Below are positions 1 through 6,758 of a stretch of 11,668 nt of DNA, piece by piece (position 1 is the first letter of the stretch; the number at the start of each line of letters is the position of its first letter). The notes below the pieces were generated by a model. That model made no database searches, was not told the DNA's origin, and worked only from the letters and a program-made list of their open reading frames with translations. The stretch is from Crenothrix polyspora. GTDB lineage: Bacteria > Pseudomonadota > Gammaproteobacteria > Methylococcales > Methylomonadaceae. Made by a program: the position numbers and the translations under genes. The stretch lies in assembly GCA_945903675.1 (NCBI GenBank), contig CAMDOP010000082.1:1-11668 (forward strand), read 5' to 3'.

Positions 1-120
1 ATTTCCCCCTCTTTAGCAAAGAGGGGCTAGGGGAGATTTGGTCTATTAAAAATAATCATTAAATATTAGTAGCCTATAATTTTAAAAAATCCCCCTCAGT
101 CCCCCTTTTACAAAGGGGGA
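1..120. repeat. Pair of oppositely oriented C-rich palindromic repeats
   Basis: Two related hairpin units are visible. The first has arms CCCCTCTTT (6-14) and AAAGAGGGG (18-26), followed by ctaggggagattt. The second is preceded by aatccccctcagt and has arms CCCCCTTT (101-108) and AAAGGGGG (112-119). Read on opposite strands, the two units have the same order of parts, so they face each other across an AT-rich centre of about 45 bp. This resembles a dispersed miniature repeat family. Copy number and mobility cannot be seen from one window. Confidence 0.6.
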
Positions 121-154
121 AGCTAAAATCATAATACTTTCACAGTCTCGACAG

Positions 155-191
155 CGTAACCCGACATTGTGTCGTAGTGTGTCGGGTTACG
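155..191. repeat. REP-like palindrome downstream of the DUF4242 gene
   Basis: A perfect 12-bp inverted repeat, CGTAACCCGACA (155-166) and TGTCGGGTTACG (180-191), encloses a 13-nt loop. It is followed by ctaatccgacctacag, a partial further copy of the same motif. It lies just past the stop codon of the minus-strand DUF4242 gene, so it could protect or end that mRNA. There is no clear U tract on the minus strand, so a REP-type repeat is the safer call. Confidence 0.55.
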
Positions 192-219
192 GCTATCGCC
201 TAATCCGACCTACAGTTAT

Positions 220-495
220 TTAGCCTTCAGCCGTTGTAGGGTCAATGATGGTTTTAATTTCAGAAATACGGTTTGCAGGGAACCCACCTTGTTCTGCATG
301 AGTTTTAATGGTTTCAGCATCGGGTGCGATATAAACACAGTAAACTTTGTCATCCGTTACATAGCTTTCTAGCCATTGGATCTTTGGGCCTAGCTCATTA
401 AGGACGCTGCAAGATTTTTGTGAGATGCCTTGTAAGTCCTGTGCACTTAAAGAACCTGCGCCTGGGATTTCACGTTCGATAATATATTTTGGCAT
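220..495 (-). CDS. DUF4242 family protein
   Basis: This encodes 91 residues and is complete. The pattern of a short N-terminal strand (MPKYIIEREIPGAG), a helix with a buried Cys, then WLESYVTDDKVYCVYIAPDAETIKTHA and a final GFPANRISEI segment matches the small ferredoxin-fold DUF4242 family, which includes a structurally studied nickel-binding Streptomyces protein. Cellular function in this lineage is not established, and metal binding is a family hint rather than something proven here. There is no signal peptide, so it is likely cytosolic. The ATG at 493-495 has a good Shine-Dalgarno (AGGA about 9 nt upstream). The gene stands alone, with yggS 129 bp upstream on the same strand and the REP-like palindrome directly downstream. 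Confident of the family, not of the role. Confidence 0.8.
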   Translation of the reverse strand: MPKYIIEREIPGAGSLSAQDLQGISQKSCSVLNELGPKIQWLESYVTDDKVYCVYIAPDAETIKTHAEQGGFPANRISEIKTIIDPTTAEG

Positions 496-624
496 AATGA
501 TCTTCCTAGATTGTAAAAAGCAAAAGGTTGTTTTGAGGGTTTATGGTAGCATCCGCTTTTAAAGAGATCACTTAATTATTTTGAATTCGTGATCAGATTT
601 GTAGATGGATAAATTGCTCCGTAG

Positions 625-1296
625 CTAGTTCCTAGTTCCAAATAAGGCACTGCCGACTCGTACAATAGTTGAACCTTCTGCAATGGCGGCGATTAAATCT
701 CCACTCATGCCAAAAGACAAGGTATCTAGTTTGAAATGATCAAGTTTGCTAATGGCTTGATACAGGGTTTTATAAGGTTGGCGTTGTCGTTCAAAATCAT
801 CTTCGGGTGCTGGAATAGTCATAACGCCACGAAGTTTTATGTTAGGCAATGCAGCAACTTGTTCACAAAGTTGTGGTAATTCGTTAAGGTTAATGCCTGA
901 CTTGCTTAGTTCATTGCTCATGTTGACTTGTAAGCATATATTTAAGGGTGCTAAGTTAGTGGGGCGTTGTTTGCTAAGGCGCTGAGCAATGCTTAAATTA
1001 TCGACACTATGTACCCAATCAAAATGCGTGGCAATTGCTTTAGTTTTATTGGATTGTATAGGCCCAATAAAATGCCAAGTAATAGAAAAAGCACTTAATT
1101 CACCTTGTTTTATTAAGGCTTCTTGGCAGTAACTTTCACCAAAATGACGTTGCCCCGCTTGATAGGCGGCAGCAATATCAGACGAAGGCTTAGTTTTACT
1201 AACGGCTAACAATAAAACAGAGTCAGGAAGGCGATGGTAGTGTATTTCTGCCTGCTTAACTTGATCAAGAATTTCTTTAAGTCGACTGGTTATCAT
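625..1296 (-). CDS. yggS: YggS/PLPBP family pyridoxal-phosphate homeostasis protein
   Basis: This encodes 223 residues, close to the usual 225-235. It is a single-domain TIM barrel like the N-terminal part of alanine racemase, binds PLP, and takes part in vitamin B6 and amino-acid homeostasis in the cytosol rather than showing clear catalysis. Diagnostic segments are LLAVSKTKP (about 28-37, with K34 equivalent to the E. coli PLP lysine), HFGESY (51-56), HFIGPIQSNKT (75-85), GVMTIP (157-162), and SFGMSGDL with GSTIVRVGSALFG near the C-terminus (phosphate-binding end). The protein stops soon after FGTRN, a few residues earlier than E. coli YggS. The ATG is the first possible start because an in-frame TGA lies three codons upstream; the RBS is weak. 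Its position divergent to pilT is common in gammaproteobacteria. Confidence 0.95.
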   Translation of the reverse strand: MITSRLKEILDQVKQAEIHYHRLPDSVLLLAVSKTKPSSDIAAAYQAGQRHFGESYCQEALIKQGELSAFSITWHFIGPIQSNKTKAIATHFDWVHSVDNLSIAQRLSKQRPTNLAPLNICLQVNMSNELSKSGINLNELPQLCEQVAALPNIKLRGVMTIPAPEDDFERQRQPYKTLYQAISKLDHFKLDTLSFGMSGDLIAAIAEGSTIVRVGSALFGTRN

Positions 1297-1375
1297 GTGA
1301 ATTCAAAGTTTGTGGTGATCATAATGGTTACTATTAAACAATACTGTTTTAAAAAAGCAAGGCGTCACTCTTAGA

Positions 1376-1451
1376 TAGGATGTGCTTAACGACAGTGAAG
1401 CGCATTATTTTTAATAGAGTGATGCGCTTCACTGTCGTTCAGCACATCCTA
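1376..1451. repeat. 76-bp near-perfect palindrome between yggS and pilT
   Basis: The arms at 1376-1405 and 1422-1451 are 30 nt each and complementary at 29 of 30 positions, with a 16-nt AT-rich loop. The arms begin TAGGATGTGCT and end AAGCGCAT at the loop. It occupies the divergent promoter region of yggS and pilTU. It looks like a dispersed REP or MITE-type unit rather than an operator because the arms are so long. No coding content. Confidence 0.75.
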
Positions 1452-1509
1452 TAGGACAATTTTTCTATAGGAATAATGTATTTATTACACAAACCTAGTA
1501 GGAGTGGTT

Positions 1510-2547
1510 ATGGATATTACTGAGTTATTGGCTTTTTCCGTTAAAAGTGTGGCATCGGACTTACATTTATCGGCAGGTCTGCCGCCGATGATTCGAGTTG
1601 ATGGTGATGTTAGGCGTATAGATATTCCCGCATTGGATCATAAATCCGTACACGCATTGATTTATGACATTATGAACGATAAGCAGCGTCATGATTATGA
1701 GGAGTTTTTAGAAGTTGATTTTTCTTTTTCATTGCCCGGTGTCGCAAGGTTTCGTGTCAACGCCTTTAATCAGGAGCGTGGTGCTGCCGCAGTCTTTAGA
1801 ACGATACCCTCAAAAGTTTTATCACTGGAAGACTTAGATGCGCCAAAGTTTTTTGAGGAAGTCACTAGAAAGCCTCGAGGTTTGGTGTTAGTGACCGGGC
1901 CTACCGGATCAGGTAAATCAACGACATTAGCGGCTATGATTAATCATATTAATTGCAATGATTATGCCCATATATTGACGGTTGAGGATCCCATTGAATT
2001 TGTGCATGAAAGTCAAAAGTGTTTAATTAATCAGCGTGAAGTTCATAGAGATACTCATGGTTTTAATGAAGCATTGCGTTCTGCTTTACGTGAAGATCCA
2101 GATATTATTATGGTGGGTGAAATGCGTGATTTAGAAACCATACGTTTAGCATTAACGGCAGCGGAGACCGGTCATTTGGTTTTTGGTACTTTGCATACAA
2201 CGTCTGCTGCTAAAACCATCGATCGAATTATTGATGTGTTTCCGTCGGCTGAAAAAGACATGATACGTTCCATGTTATCAGAATCTTTACAGGCTGTTAT
2301 TTCCCAAACACTGATGAAGAAAATCGGCGGTGGTCGCATTGCCGCGCATGAAATCATGGTCGGTAATTCAGCGATTAGGAATTTGATTCGCGAAGCTAAA
2401 GTGGCACAAATGTATTCAGCGATACAAACAGGGCGTAGAGATGGTATGCAAACCTTAGATCAAAATTTGAAAGAATTGGTTGATAAAGGTTTGGTGAGTC
2501 CACAAATAGCTGCGACTAAAGCCGTTGATAAGACTTTATTTCACTAG
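1510..2547 (+). CDS. pilT: Type IV pilus retraction ATPase PilT
   Basis: This encodes 345 residues, matching Pseudomonas PilT (344). It is a hexameric cytosolic motor that depolymerises pilin to retract type IV pili, powering twitching and DNA uptake. The N-terminal PAS-like domain (1-about 100) carries SDLHLSAGLPPMIRVDGDVRRI. The RecA-like domain has Walker A GPTGSGKST (130-138), the Asp box ILTVEDPIEFVHES, Walker B IIMVGE with catalytic E204, the His box TLHTTSAAKTIDR, and the PilT-specific AIRNLIRE (288-295) needed for retraction. A GTG at 1504 is in frame, but AGGAG at 1500-1504 is spaced 5 nt from the ATG at 1510 and overlaps the GTG, so ATG is chosen. It is the first gene of an operon with pilU. 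Confidence 0.98.
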   Translation: MDITELLAFSVKSVASDLHLSAGLPPMIRVDGDVRRIDIPALDHKSVHALIYDIMNDKQRHDYEEFLEVDFSFSLPGVARFRVNAFNQERGAAAVFRTIPSKVLSLEDLDAPKFFEEVTRKPRGLVLVTGPTGSGKSTTLAAMINHINCNDYAHILTVEDPIEFVHESQKCLINQREVHRDTHGFNEALRSALREDPDIIMVGEMRDLETIRLALTAAETGHLVFGTLHTTSAAKTIDRIIDVFPSAEKDMIRSMLSESLQAVISQTLMKKIGGGRIAAHEIMVGNSAIRNLIREAKVAQMYSAIQTGRRDGMQTLDQNLKELVDKGLVSPQIAATKAVDKTLFH

Positions 2548-2555
2548 GAGGTTTT

Positions 2556-3686
2556 GTGGATATTAATATGTTACTGGCGCTCATGGTTGAAAAGAAAGCT
2601 TCTGACTTATTTATTACTGCAGAAAGAGCCCCTACCTTAAAGGTAGATGGTAGTTTACTGCCCGCAGTTGAAATGCCTTTAAGCGCTGAGCAATCTTTAG
2701 CGATGGTATTAAGCATTATGGATCAGCGACAAAAAGATGAGTTTGAAAAAACCAAAGAGTGTCAATTTGCAATTAATGTGAATGATCTAGGACGATTTAG
2801 GGTTAGTGCCTTTACGCAACGCAATTGTGGAGGCATGGTGTTACGGCGGATAGAAAGTAATATTCCTGATGCAGATGATTTAAATTTACCGCCTATTTTA
2901 AAAACCATGATTATGGAAAAACGTGGTTTGATTATTTTTGTTGGTGGGACAGGTACTGGAAAATCGACCTCATTAGCTTCGTTAATTAAATATAGGAATC
3001 AAAATAGTAGTGGTCATATTATAACGATTGAAGATCCAATAGAGTTTCAGCATCCTCACTTAGGTTGTATTGTTACTCAGCGTGAAGTAGGAATTGATAC
3101 GGAATCTTATGAAGTCGCTTTAAAAAATACCCTAAGGCAAGCGCCTGATGTTATTTTGATAGGTGAAATTAGAACCCGAGAAACCATGCAAAATGCCATC
3201 ACTTTTTCAGAAACAGGGCATTTGTGTTTGTCTACGCTACATGCAAACAATGCGGATCAAGCTTTAGACAGAATTTTACATTTTTTTCCTGATGAAATGC
3301 ATGATCAGTTATTGTTAGATTTATCGCTAAATCTGAAAGGCATTGTAGCTCAGCAACTCATTAAGCGTAATGATGGCTTAGGCCGATATCCAGCGGTAGA
3401 AATATTAATTAATACGCCATTAATCAAAGATTATATTCGTAAAGGTGATATTCATAAGCTCAAAGAATTAATGAAAAATTCGCGAGAACAGTCTATGCAG
3501 ACTTTTGATCAAGCACTTTACGATTTATATATGGCAGATAAAATTAGCTATGACGATACTCTGAATTCGGCAGACTCAAAGAATGAAGTGCGTCTAATGA
3601 TAAAACTTGGCTCTGAAAAGTCTTGTCTTCTTGAGAATAATGGTATGCATCTGACTGAAACCAATGATGATAGCAGTGACTTTTAG
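2556..3686 (+). CDS. pilU: Type IV pilus retraction ATPase PilU
   Basis: This encodes 376 residues, near Pseudomonas PilU (382). It is a PilT paralogue that works with PilT to give full-force retraction. The N-terminus MLLALMVEKKASDLFITAE is typical. Walker A is GGTGTGKST (130-138), the Asp box ITIEDPIEFQH, Walker B VILIGE with E204, and the His box TLHANNADQALDR. The AIRNLIRE motif of PilT is absent, as expected. The C-terminal tail (SADSKNEVRLMIKLGSE, then an acidic end) is also PilU-like. Start is GTG: AGGAGG at 2546-2551 overlaps the pilT stop and sits 4 nt from GTG 2556, whereas the next ATG (2568) would be too far. Only 8 nt separate the genes, so co-transcription is near certain. The GC-rich element follows. 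Confidence 0.97.
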   Translation: MDINMLLALMVEKKASDLFITAERAPTLKVDGSLLPAVEMPLSAEQSLAMVLSIMDQRQKDEFEKTKECQFAINVNDLGRFRVSAFTQRNCGGMVLRRIESNIPDADDLNLPPILKTMIMEKRGLIIFVGGTGTGKSTSLASLIKYRNQNSSGHIITIEDPIEFQHPHLGCIVTQREVGIDTESYEVALKNTLRQAPDVILIGEIRTRETMQNAITFSETGHLCLSTLHANNADQALDRILHFFPDEMHDQLLLDLSLNLKGIVAQQLIKRNDGLGRYPAVEILINTPLIKDYIRKGDIHKLKELMKNSREQSMQTFDQALYDLYMADKISYDDTLNSADSKNEVRLMIKLGSEKSCLLENNGMHLTETNDDSSDF

Positions 3687-3727
3687 CTAATAACTGATGT
3701 TAAGCAGTAATGTTGCTTTAGTCTCGT

Positions 3728-3943
3728 TTGCCGCGCCGAGCACCGCAGGTTTTGTTGGGATTAGCCCGAAGGGGCGCGGCATGGATGCCGCGCGTCGGCA
3801 GGAGGGCAGGACGCCCTCTCTACCGACCCCCGACAAAACCGAGGAGCGCAGGAAGAAGCGGCAATCGAGCCGCCTTTTCTTTGGATACTTTCTTTTGGCG
3901 GCGCAAAAGAAAGTATCTCGCCTTCGGGTGCGAATACCCGATT
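3728..3943 (+). repeat. GC-rich structured dispersed element downstream of pilU
   Basis: About 73% GC at 3761-3820 in an otherwise roughly 40% GC region. Inverted repeats nest neatly: an outer stem GGTTTTGTTGGG (3748-3759) with CCCGACAAAACC (3829-3840, one G-U pair) encloses CCC-gaa-GGG (3765-3773), the directly abutting hairpin GCGCGGCAT/ATGCCGCGC (3774-3793), and a hairpin closed by GTCGG/CCGAC (3794-3827) with inner GAGGGC/GCCCTC. Then follow GCGGC/GCCGC (3858-3873), a perfect 14-bp stem GATACTTTCTTTTG/CAAAAGAAAGTATC (3884-3917), and TCGGGT/ACCCGA (3924-3941). Open frames here are by-products of high GC. I recall similar sequences, including the CTTTCTTTTGG motif, as intergenic repeats in other gammaproteobacteria; this is from memory. 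Orientation is assumed from the terminal hairpin. Confidence 0.65.
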
Positions 3944-3983
3944 AACACATCGTCGCGATAGCGACCTCATTATGTGTTTTTTT
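3944..3983 (+). terminator. Rho-independent terminator-like hairpin
   Basis: An outer stem AACACAT (3944-3950) with ATGTGTT (3972-3978) encloses an inner stem GTCGC/GCGAC (3952-3965, gata loop). A run of T follows to 3983. It would end transcripts coming from pilTU and the GC-rich element. The outer stem is AT-rich, so strength is uncertain. Confidence 0.55.
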
Positions 3984-4063
3984 AAACCACGGCATGGCTG
4001 CGTAACAACAGATAATAAGTAAAGCGATTACCTAGAATGACTCTGTAACATAATTGTGGTGGG

Positions 4064-4069
4064 TATACT
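4064..4069 (+). promoter_or_regulatory. Candidate -10 box for the 4116/4201 unit
   Basis: TATACT at 4064-4069 is a good sigma-70 -10 match and lies after the terminator-like hairpin and before the small ORF. No convincing -35 is visible (TGTAAC at 4044-4049 is spaced only 14 nt). Weak call. Confidence 0.25.
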
Positions 4070-4115
4070 CATACAGATTATGTGTGTATGATCCGTTAAC
4101 TTAACAGGGGGGTTA

Positions 4116-4187
4116 ATGAGCAAAAGGCTGGAGCAATTTCAAGTTTCAACGTTCATCATGTTAAGTGTCTTGTATTTCATAATTTAA
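4116..4187 (+). CDS. Possible 23-residue small protein or leader peptide
   Basis: The ATG at 4116 is preceded by a G-rich Shine-Dalgarno-like run (aggggggt, 4107-4113), though it is very close to the ATG. The frame runs 23 codons to TAA at 4185-4187. The product begins MSKRLEQFQV and ends in a hydrophobic stretch (FIMLSVLYFII), so it could be a tiny membrane peptide. It stops 13 nt before the next ATG, inside the region that supplies that gene's RBS, so translational coupling or a leader role is possible. No homologue is recognised and so short a frame can arise by chance. Confidence 0.35.
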   Translation: MSKRLEQFQVSTFIMLSVLYFII

Positions 4188-4200
4188 GAGGAGTAATTAT

Positions 4201-4572
4201 ATGTCTGAAACAATGAAAGTTGTTCTCGCTGTACTTGGTGTTTTTGCCGCTGGTTTTATTATGGTGGGTCTTAGTAAACAAGAACCCTCTAACGAGCAAA
4301 AAGAAGCTGCCGCATCGATTAGAAATTATGTCGCCATACAAACCATGGCCAGTGATAAATGCCCTGTGGCCATTAGAAAAGAAACGGGTGAGCAGGTGTT
4401 TTTCCCTAGTGAAACTAAAAGTGATAAAGACACTTATATTACTTTGATTTGGTTAGGTGAAAATGCTGATAAAGGTGGCTTTAAAAAAGCCTCTTGTACT
4501 TTACGTGCAGCTTTAGGTGGTATTTCTGAGTTAGTGATTGATGATAAAGTGATTATCAATAAAGCAATGTAG
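4201..4572 (+). CDS. Hypothetical membrane-anchored protein
   Basis: This encodes 123 residues and I do not recognise the family. Residues 5-24 (MKVVLAVLGVFAAGFIMVGL) form one hydrophobic segment with a short N-terminus, so a signal anchor or uncleaved signal is likely. The rest, rich in K, E and D, would be periplasmic. Two cysteines (C54 in DKCPVAI and C99 in KASCTLR) flank a central segment with ITLIWLGENADKGG and could form a disulfide in the periplasm. The RBS is strong (AAGAGGAG, 7 nt before ATG). It sits between the terminator-like hairpin and the convergent hda cluster, possibly co-transcribed with the small ORF just upstream. Codon use matches neighbouring core genes. Clearly a gene, with no functional claim. 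Confidence 0.75.
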   Translation: MSETMKVVLAVLGVFAAGFIMVGLSKQEPSNEQKEAAASIRNYVAIQTMASDKCPVAIRKETGEQVFFPSETKSDKDTYITLIWLGENADKGGFKKASCTLRAALGGISELVIDDKVIINKAM

Positions 4573-4596
4573 AAAAAGATCAACTTTGTGGCGTAT

Positions 4597-4636
4597 GCGC
4601 TGCTAGTTTTTTGGTTGTATATAAGCTAGTCAGCGC
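4597..4636. terminator. Possible bidirectional hairpin between convergent genes
   Basis: GCGCTGCTAG (4597-4606) pairs with CTAGTCAGCGC (4626-4636) with one bulged base, around a 19-nt AT-rich loop. It lies between the stop of the 4201 gene and the stop of hda, which converge. There is no clean U tract on either strand, so termination is inferred mainly from position. Confidence 0.35.
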
Positions 4637-4640
4637 TTAC

Positions 4641-5339
4641 TCACTGATCAAGAATTTGTTTTAAAAAAGGAATGGTTAGTTTACGTTTGGCAGCCAATGA
4701 AGCCTGATCTAGTTTTGTTAGTAATACCCATAAGGCCGGCAAATCTCTTTCATAGTGACTTAACAAAAAATGCCCTACTTGAGCTGATATTTCAAAGCCC
4801 ATTTTGTCAGCTTTAAAGATTAACGCCTTGATTTTGTCATGATCAGACAAGGACTGTAATTTTAAGGTTAATCCCCAGTTAAGGCGAGTTTTAAGGTCAG
4901 GTAATTGTATCGCTATCAGATTAGGTGCGCAGTCTGCGGACATAATTAGATTATGACCTTGATCGCGATGCCGATTAAAAAAGTTAAAAAAAGCACTTTC
5001 CCACGCGGTATTTCCCGCTATCTGTTCAATATTGTCCAAACAAACAACATCAAACACCTCTAGTCCGGTGAGTAGTTCAGGATCAGGTAGCTCTAGAGCC
5101 GAAAAAGAAAAGTAAAATGAACTGAAGTCTAGACTTTGAGCTTTATGACAGCAGGCTTGTAGTAAATGGCTTTTACCTATACCTGATGGGCCCCAGAGAA
5201 AAACTTGTTGTTCACCTAAACCTGCGCTGGCTTTTTGTAAGTGATTAATTATTTCTAAATGAGTGTCAGGAAAAAAATCATCAAAGGTTTTATTGGCTGT
5301 AAATTCGAACTGCAAAGGCAATTGCTTTGCTAGGGTCAT
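4641..5339 (-). CDS. hda: DnaA-inactivator / DnaA-homologue protein Hda
   Basis: This encodes 232 residues, the usual Hda length. Hda binds the DNA-loaded sliding clamp and triggers hydrolysis of DnaA-bound ATP (RIDA), limiting replication re-initiation. The clamp-binding motif QLPLQF is at 6-11, Walker A GPSGIGKS at about 50-57, Walker B-like LDNI at 101-104, sensor-1-like LIMSAD at 131-136, and the Box VII arginine finger in DLKTRLNWG (R152). The frame stays open 52 codons further upstream, but that part overlaps the preceding gene and lacks similarity, and the clamp motif belongs at the N-terminus, so ATG at 5337-5339 is chosen. The start overlaps the DUF2069 stop (ATGA, 4 nt), suggesting translational coupling. 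Last gene of the arsC-wrbA-DUF2069-hda block. Confidence 0.93.
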   Translation of the reverse strand: MTLAKQLPLQFEFTANKTFDDFFPDTHLEIINHLQKASAGLGEQQVFLWGPSGIGKSHLLQACCHKAQSLDFSSFYFSFSALELPDPELLTGLEVFDVVCLDNIEQIAGNTAWESAFFNFFNRHRDQGHNLIMSADCAPNLIAIQLPDLKTRLNWGLTLKLQSLSDHDKIKALIFKADKMGFEISAQVGHFLLSHYERDLPALWVLLTKLDQASLAAKRKLTIPFLKQILDQ

Positions 5340-5689
5340 TTTTGTTTGCCTGTATAGTGAACGTAAAGCGTAGTGCCGAAAAAAAGCATTAAACTGAGTA
5401 GCGTCTCTAAACTGGTATACAACCGTTCGCTGTTGTTTGCATAAGTGGCGACTGAGCCGTGTATGAAATAAATCATGCTGACATAAGCCATCCACGAGCA
5501 GCTTCTACGATTGTTGTTGAGAAAGCCGCGCAGTGGCAATAATAAAGGTGTGATAGTTACCAATAAAATTAAGGCGACAGGTAAGCCCGTAGTCGGCACT
5601 AATACGGTGTTCCATAACATTAATAAAGCAAATAATCCAAAATAACCGCTTAAGGCAAGTCTGTAATAATAGAGGGGATTGATAGACAT
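5336..5689 (-). CDS. DUF2069 family inner-membrane protein
   Basis: This encodes 117 residues with four predicted membrane segments (about 8-28, 35-55, 66-83, 92-112). The arrangement (short N-terminus with PLYYYRLAL, LLLPLRGFL after the second segment, then a YVSMIYFIHG segment) fits DUF2069, a small gammaproteobacterial membrane family of unknown function usually found near hda or wrbA. The frame is open 21 codons further upstream, inside the wrbA-like gene. The ATG at 5687-5689 is preferred because it starts 5 nt after the wrbA stop and gives normal family length; the RBS is weak. Its end overlaps the hda start by 4 nt. Confidence 0.8.
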   Translation of the reverse strand: MSINPLYYYRLALSGYFGLFALLMLWNTVLVPTTGLPVALILLVTITPLLLPLRGFLNNNRRSCSWMAYVSMIYFIHGSVATYANNSERLYTSLETLLSLMLFFGTTLYVHYTGKQK

Positions 5690-5694
5690 ATTGC

Positions 5695-6285
5695 TTAAGC
5701 CTGATTTAAACGTATGGCCGTGCTCGCTAAGCGGGCTCCGAGCGCACGGCATAAGGTTTTTTCATGAGTGCTTAAACCATTATGTTCCATTGCCGAATGA
5801 CTAGGTCCGTAAGGCGTGCCACCTGATAAGGTTTCGCGTAAGGCCGTTTCTGTGTAAGGTAAACCTAAAAGCAACATGCCATGATGCATAAGCGGCAACA
5901 TCATCGATAATAAAGTGCTTTCTTGGCCGCCATGTAAGCTTCCGGTAGAGGTAAATACACCGGCAGGTTTGCCGATCAAAGCACCAGAAAGCCAAGTTTC
6001 AGTTGTACTATCTATAAAGTATTTAAGCGCAGCTGCCATATTGCCAAAATGGGTAGGACTACCTAAGGCCAAACCATGACATTGTTTTAAATCATCAAGC
6101 GTTGCATATATAGCGCCTTGAGTAGGTATGCTTTCAGCCGTTTTTTCACAAACGCTAGAAACTTCTGGCACCGTTCTTAATAAGGCTTCTGCACCGTTAA
6201 CGGATGCTACGCCTCTAGCGATATGATGAGCCATTTCAGCCGTAGTGCCGTTACGGGAGTAATAAAGTACAAGTATTTTTATCAT
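5695..6285 (-). CDS. WrbA-like NAD(P)H:quinone oxidoreductase
   Basis: This encodes 196 residues, normal for the WrbA/flavodoxin-like quinone reductases (type IV NQO), FMN proteins that reduce quinones by two electrons and avoid semiquinone radicals. The FMN phosphate loop YYSRNGTTAEMA is at 8-19, the isoalloxazine-contacting GSPTHFGNM at 75-83, STGSLHGGQESTL at 113-125, and GGTPYG at 155-160. No signal peptide, so cytosolic. The start ATG (6283-6285) is 9 nt after the arsC-like stop. It is second in the block, whose neighbours (thioredoxin-fold ArsC-like, DUF2069, Hda) share no obvious pathway, so the grouping is conserved but unexplained. The gene could be named wrbA, but the subfamily is hard to fix by eye. 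Confidence 0.9.
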   Translation of the reverse strand: MIKILVLYYSRNGTTAEMAHHIARGVASVNGAEALLRTVPEVSSVCEKTAESIPTQGAIYATLDDLKQCHGLALGSPTHFGNMAAALKYFIDSTTETWLSGALIGKPAGVFTSTGSLHGGQESTLLSMMLPLMHHGMLLLGLPYTETALRETLSGGTPYGPSHSAMEHNGLSTHEKTLCRALGARLASTAIRLNQA

Positions 6286-6294
6286 GAGTTATCG

Positions 6295-6642
6295 TTATAG
6301 CAAAGTGAGTACTGCTTCGGGTGGTCGGCCTATTGCGGCTTTGTCGCCAACAACAACGATAGGGCGTTCTATTAGTATGGGGTGATCGATCATCGCCTTA
6401 ATAAGCGCGTTTCTGTCTAGCTCGATATTATTTAAGCCAAGGTCTTTGTAAGGTGGTTCATTCTTACGCATTAATTCACGCGGCTGCATGTCCAGCATCA
6501 GTAATAGCTTATCTAATACTTCAGCTGTCGGCGGTGTTTTAAGGTATTCAATCACCTCTACATCGATACTGTGGTCTTGCAATAATTGCAGGGTTAGTCG
6601 TGATTTTCCGCAACGCGGATTGTGATAACAGATTGCTTTCAT
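6295..6642 (-). CDS. ArsC/YfgD-family thioredoxin-fold reductase
   Basis: This encodes 115 residues from the ATG at 6640-6642. It resembles glutaredoxin-coupled arsenate reductase and E. coli YfgD: YHNPRCGKSR has active-site C11, and the three arginines of the ArsC site are present (R59 in ELMRK, R93 in ERPIVV, R106 in IGRPPE). E. coli yfgD is also next to hda. Arsenate reduction is chemically plausible, but there is no arsR, arsB or other ars gene here, so a housekeeping role is as likely. An in-frame GTG at 6649-6651 would add three residues, but neither start has a clear RBS and ATG matches family N-termini. It is the first gene of the block and divergent from ubiA. Confidence 0.9.
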   Translation of the reverse strand: MKAICYHNPRCGKSRLTLQLLQDHSIDVEVIEYLKTPPTAEVLDKLLLMLDMQPRELMRKNEPPYKDLGLNNIELDRNALIKAMIDHPILIERPIVVVGDKAAIGRPPEAVLTLL

Positions 6643-6685
6643 GATTTGCACGTCTAGGAAGCCAGCATTCGATAAAATTAATGGC

Positions 6686-6691
6686 TATAAT
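6686..6691 (+). promoter_or_regulatory. Candidate -10 box for ubiA
   Basis: A consensus TATAAT lies 67 nt upstream of the ubiA ATG in the 116-bp divergent gap with the arsC-like gene. No good -35 at normal spacing is evident. Confidence 0.3.
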
Positions 6692-6758
6692 ATCATTTTT
6701 AAGGCATTAAGCTTAAAAACCCTAACCTCCAACCATCTACATCGATACTATAAAAGGC

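Noticed and set aside
1..191. CRISPR-like repeats
   Set aside because: The hairpin units are of different families, lack regular spacers, and are paired in opposite orientation.
625..635. CTAGTTCCTAG at the yggS end, echoing the hairpin arm at 7696-7705
   Set aside because: Ten shared bases, one copy inside coding sequence. Too short to claim a repeat family.
2172..2716. Antisense frames inside pilT and pilU
   Set aside because: They lie within strongly conserved coding sequence, have no RBS or similarity, and are codon shadows.
3697..3970. Several 69-82 codon frames in the GC-rich element
   Set aside because: Three overlapping frames on both strands are explained by high GC and nested palindromes. 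None has an RBS or resembles a family.
5340..5495. 52-codon N-terminal extension of the hda frame
   Set aside because: It overlaps the DUF2069 gene, contains no family similarity, and would put the clamp-binding QLPLQF motif inside the protein instead of at the N-terminus.
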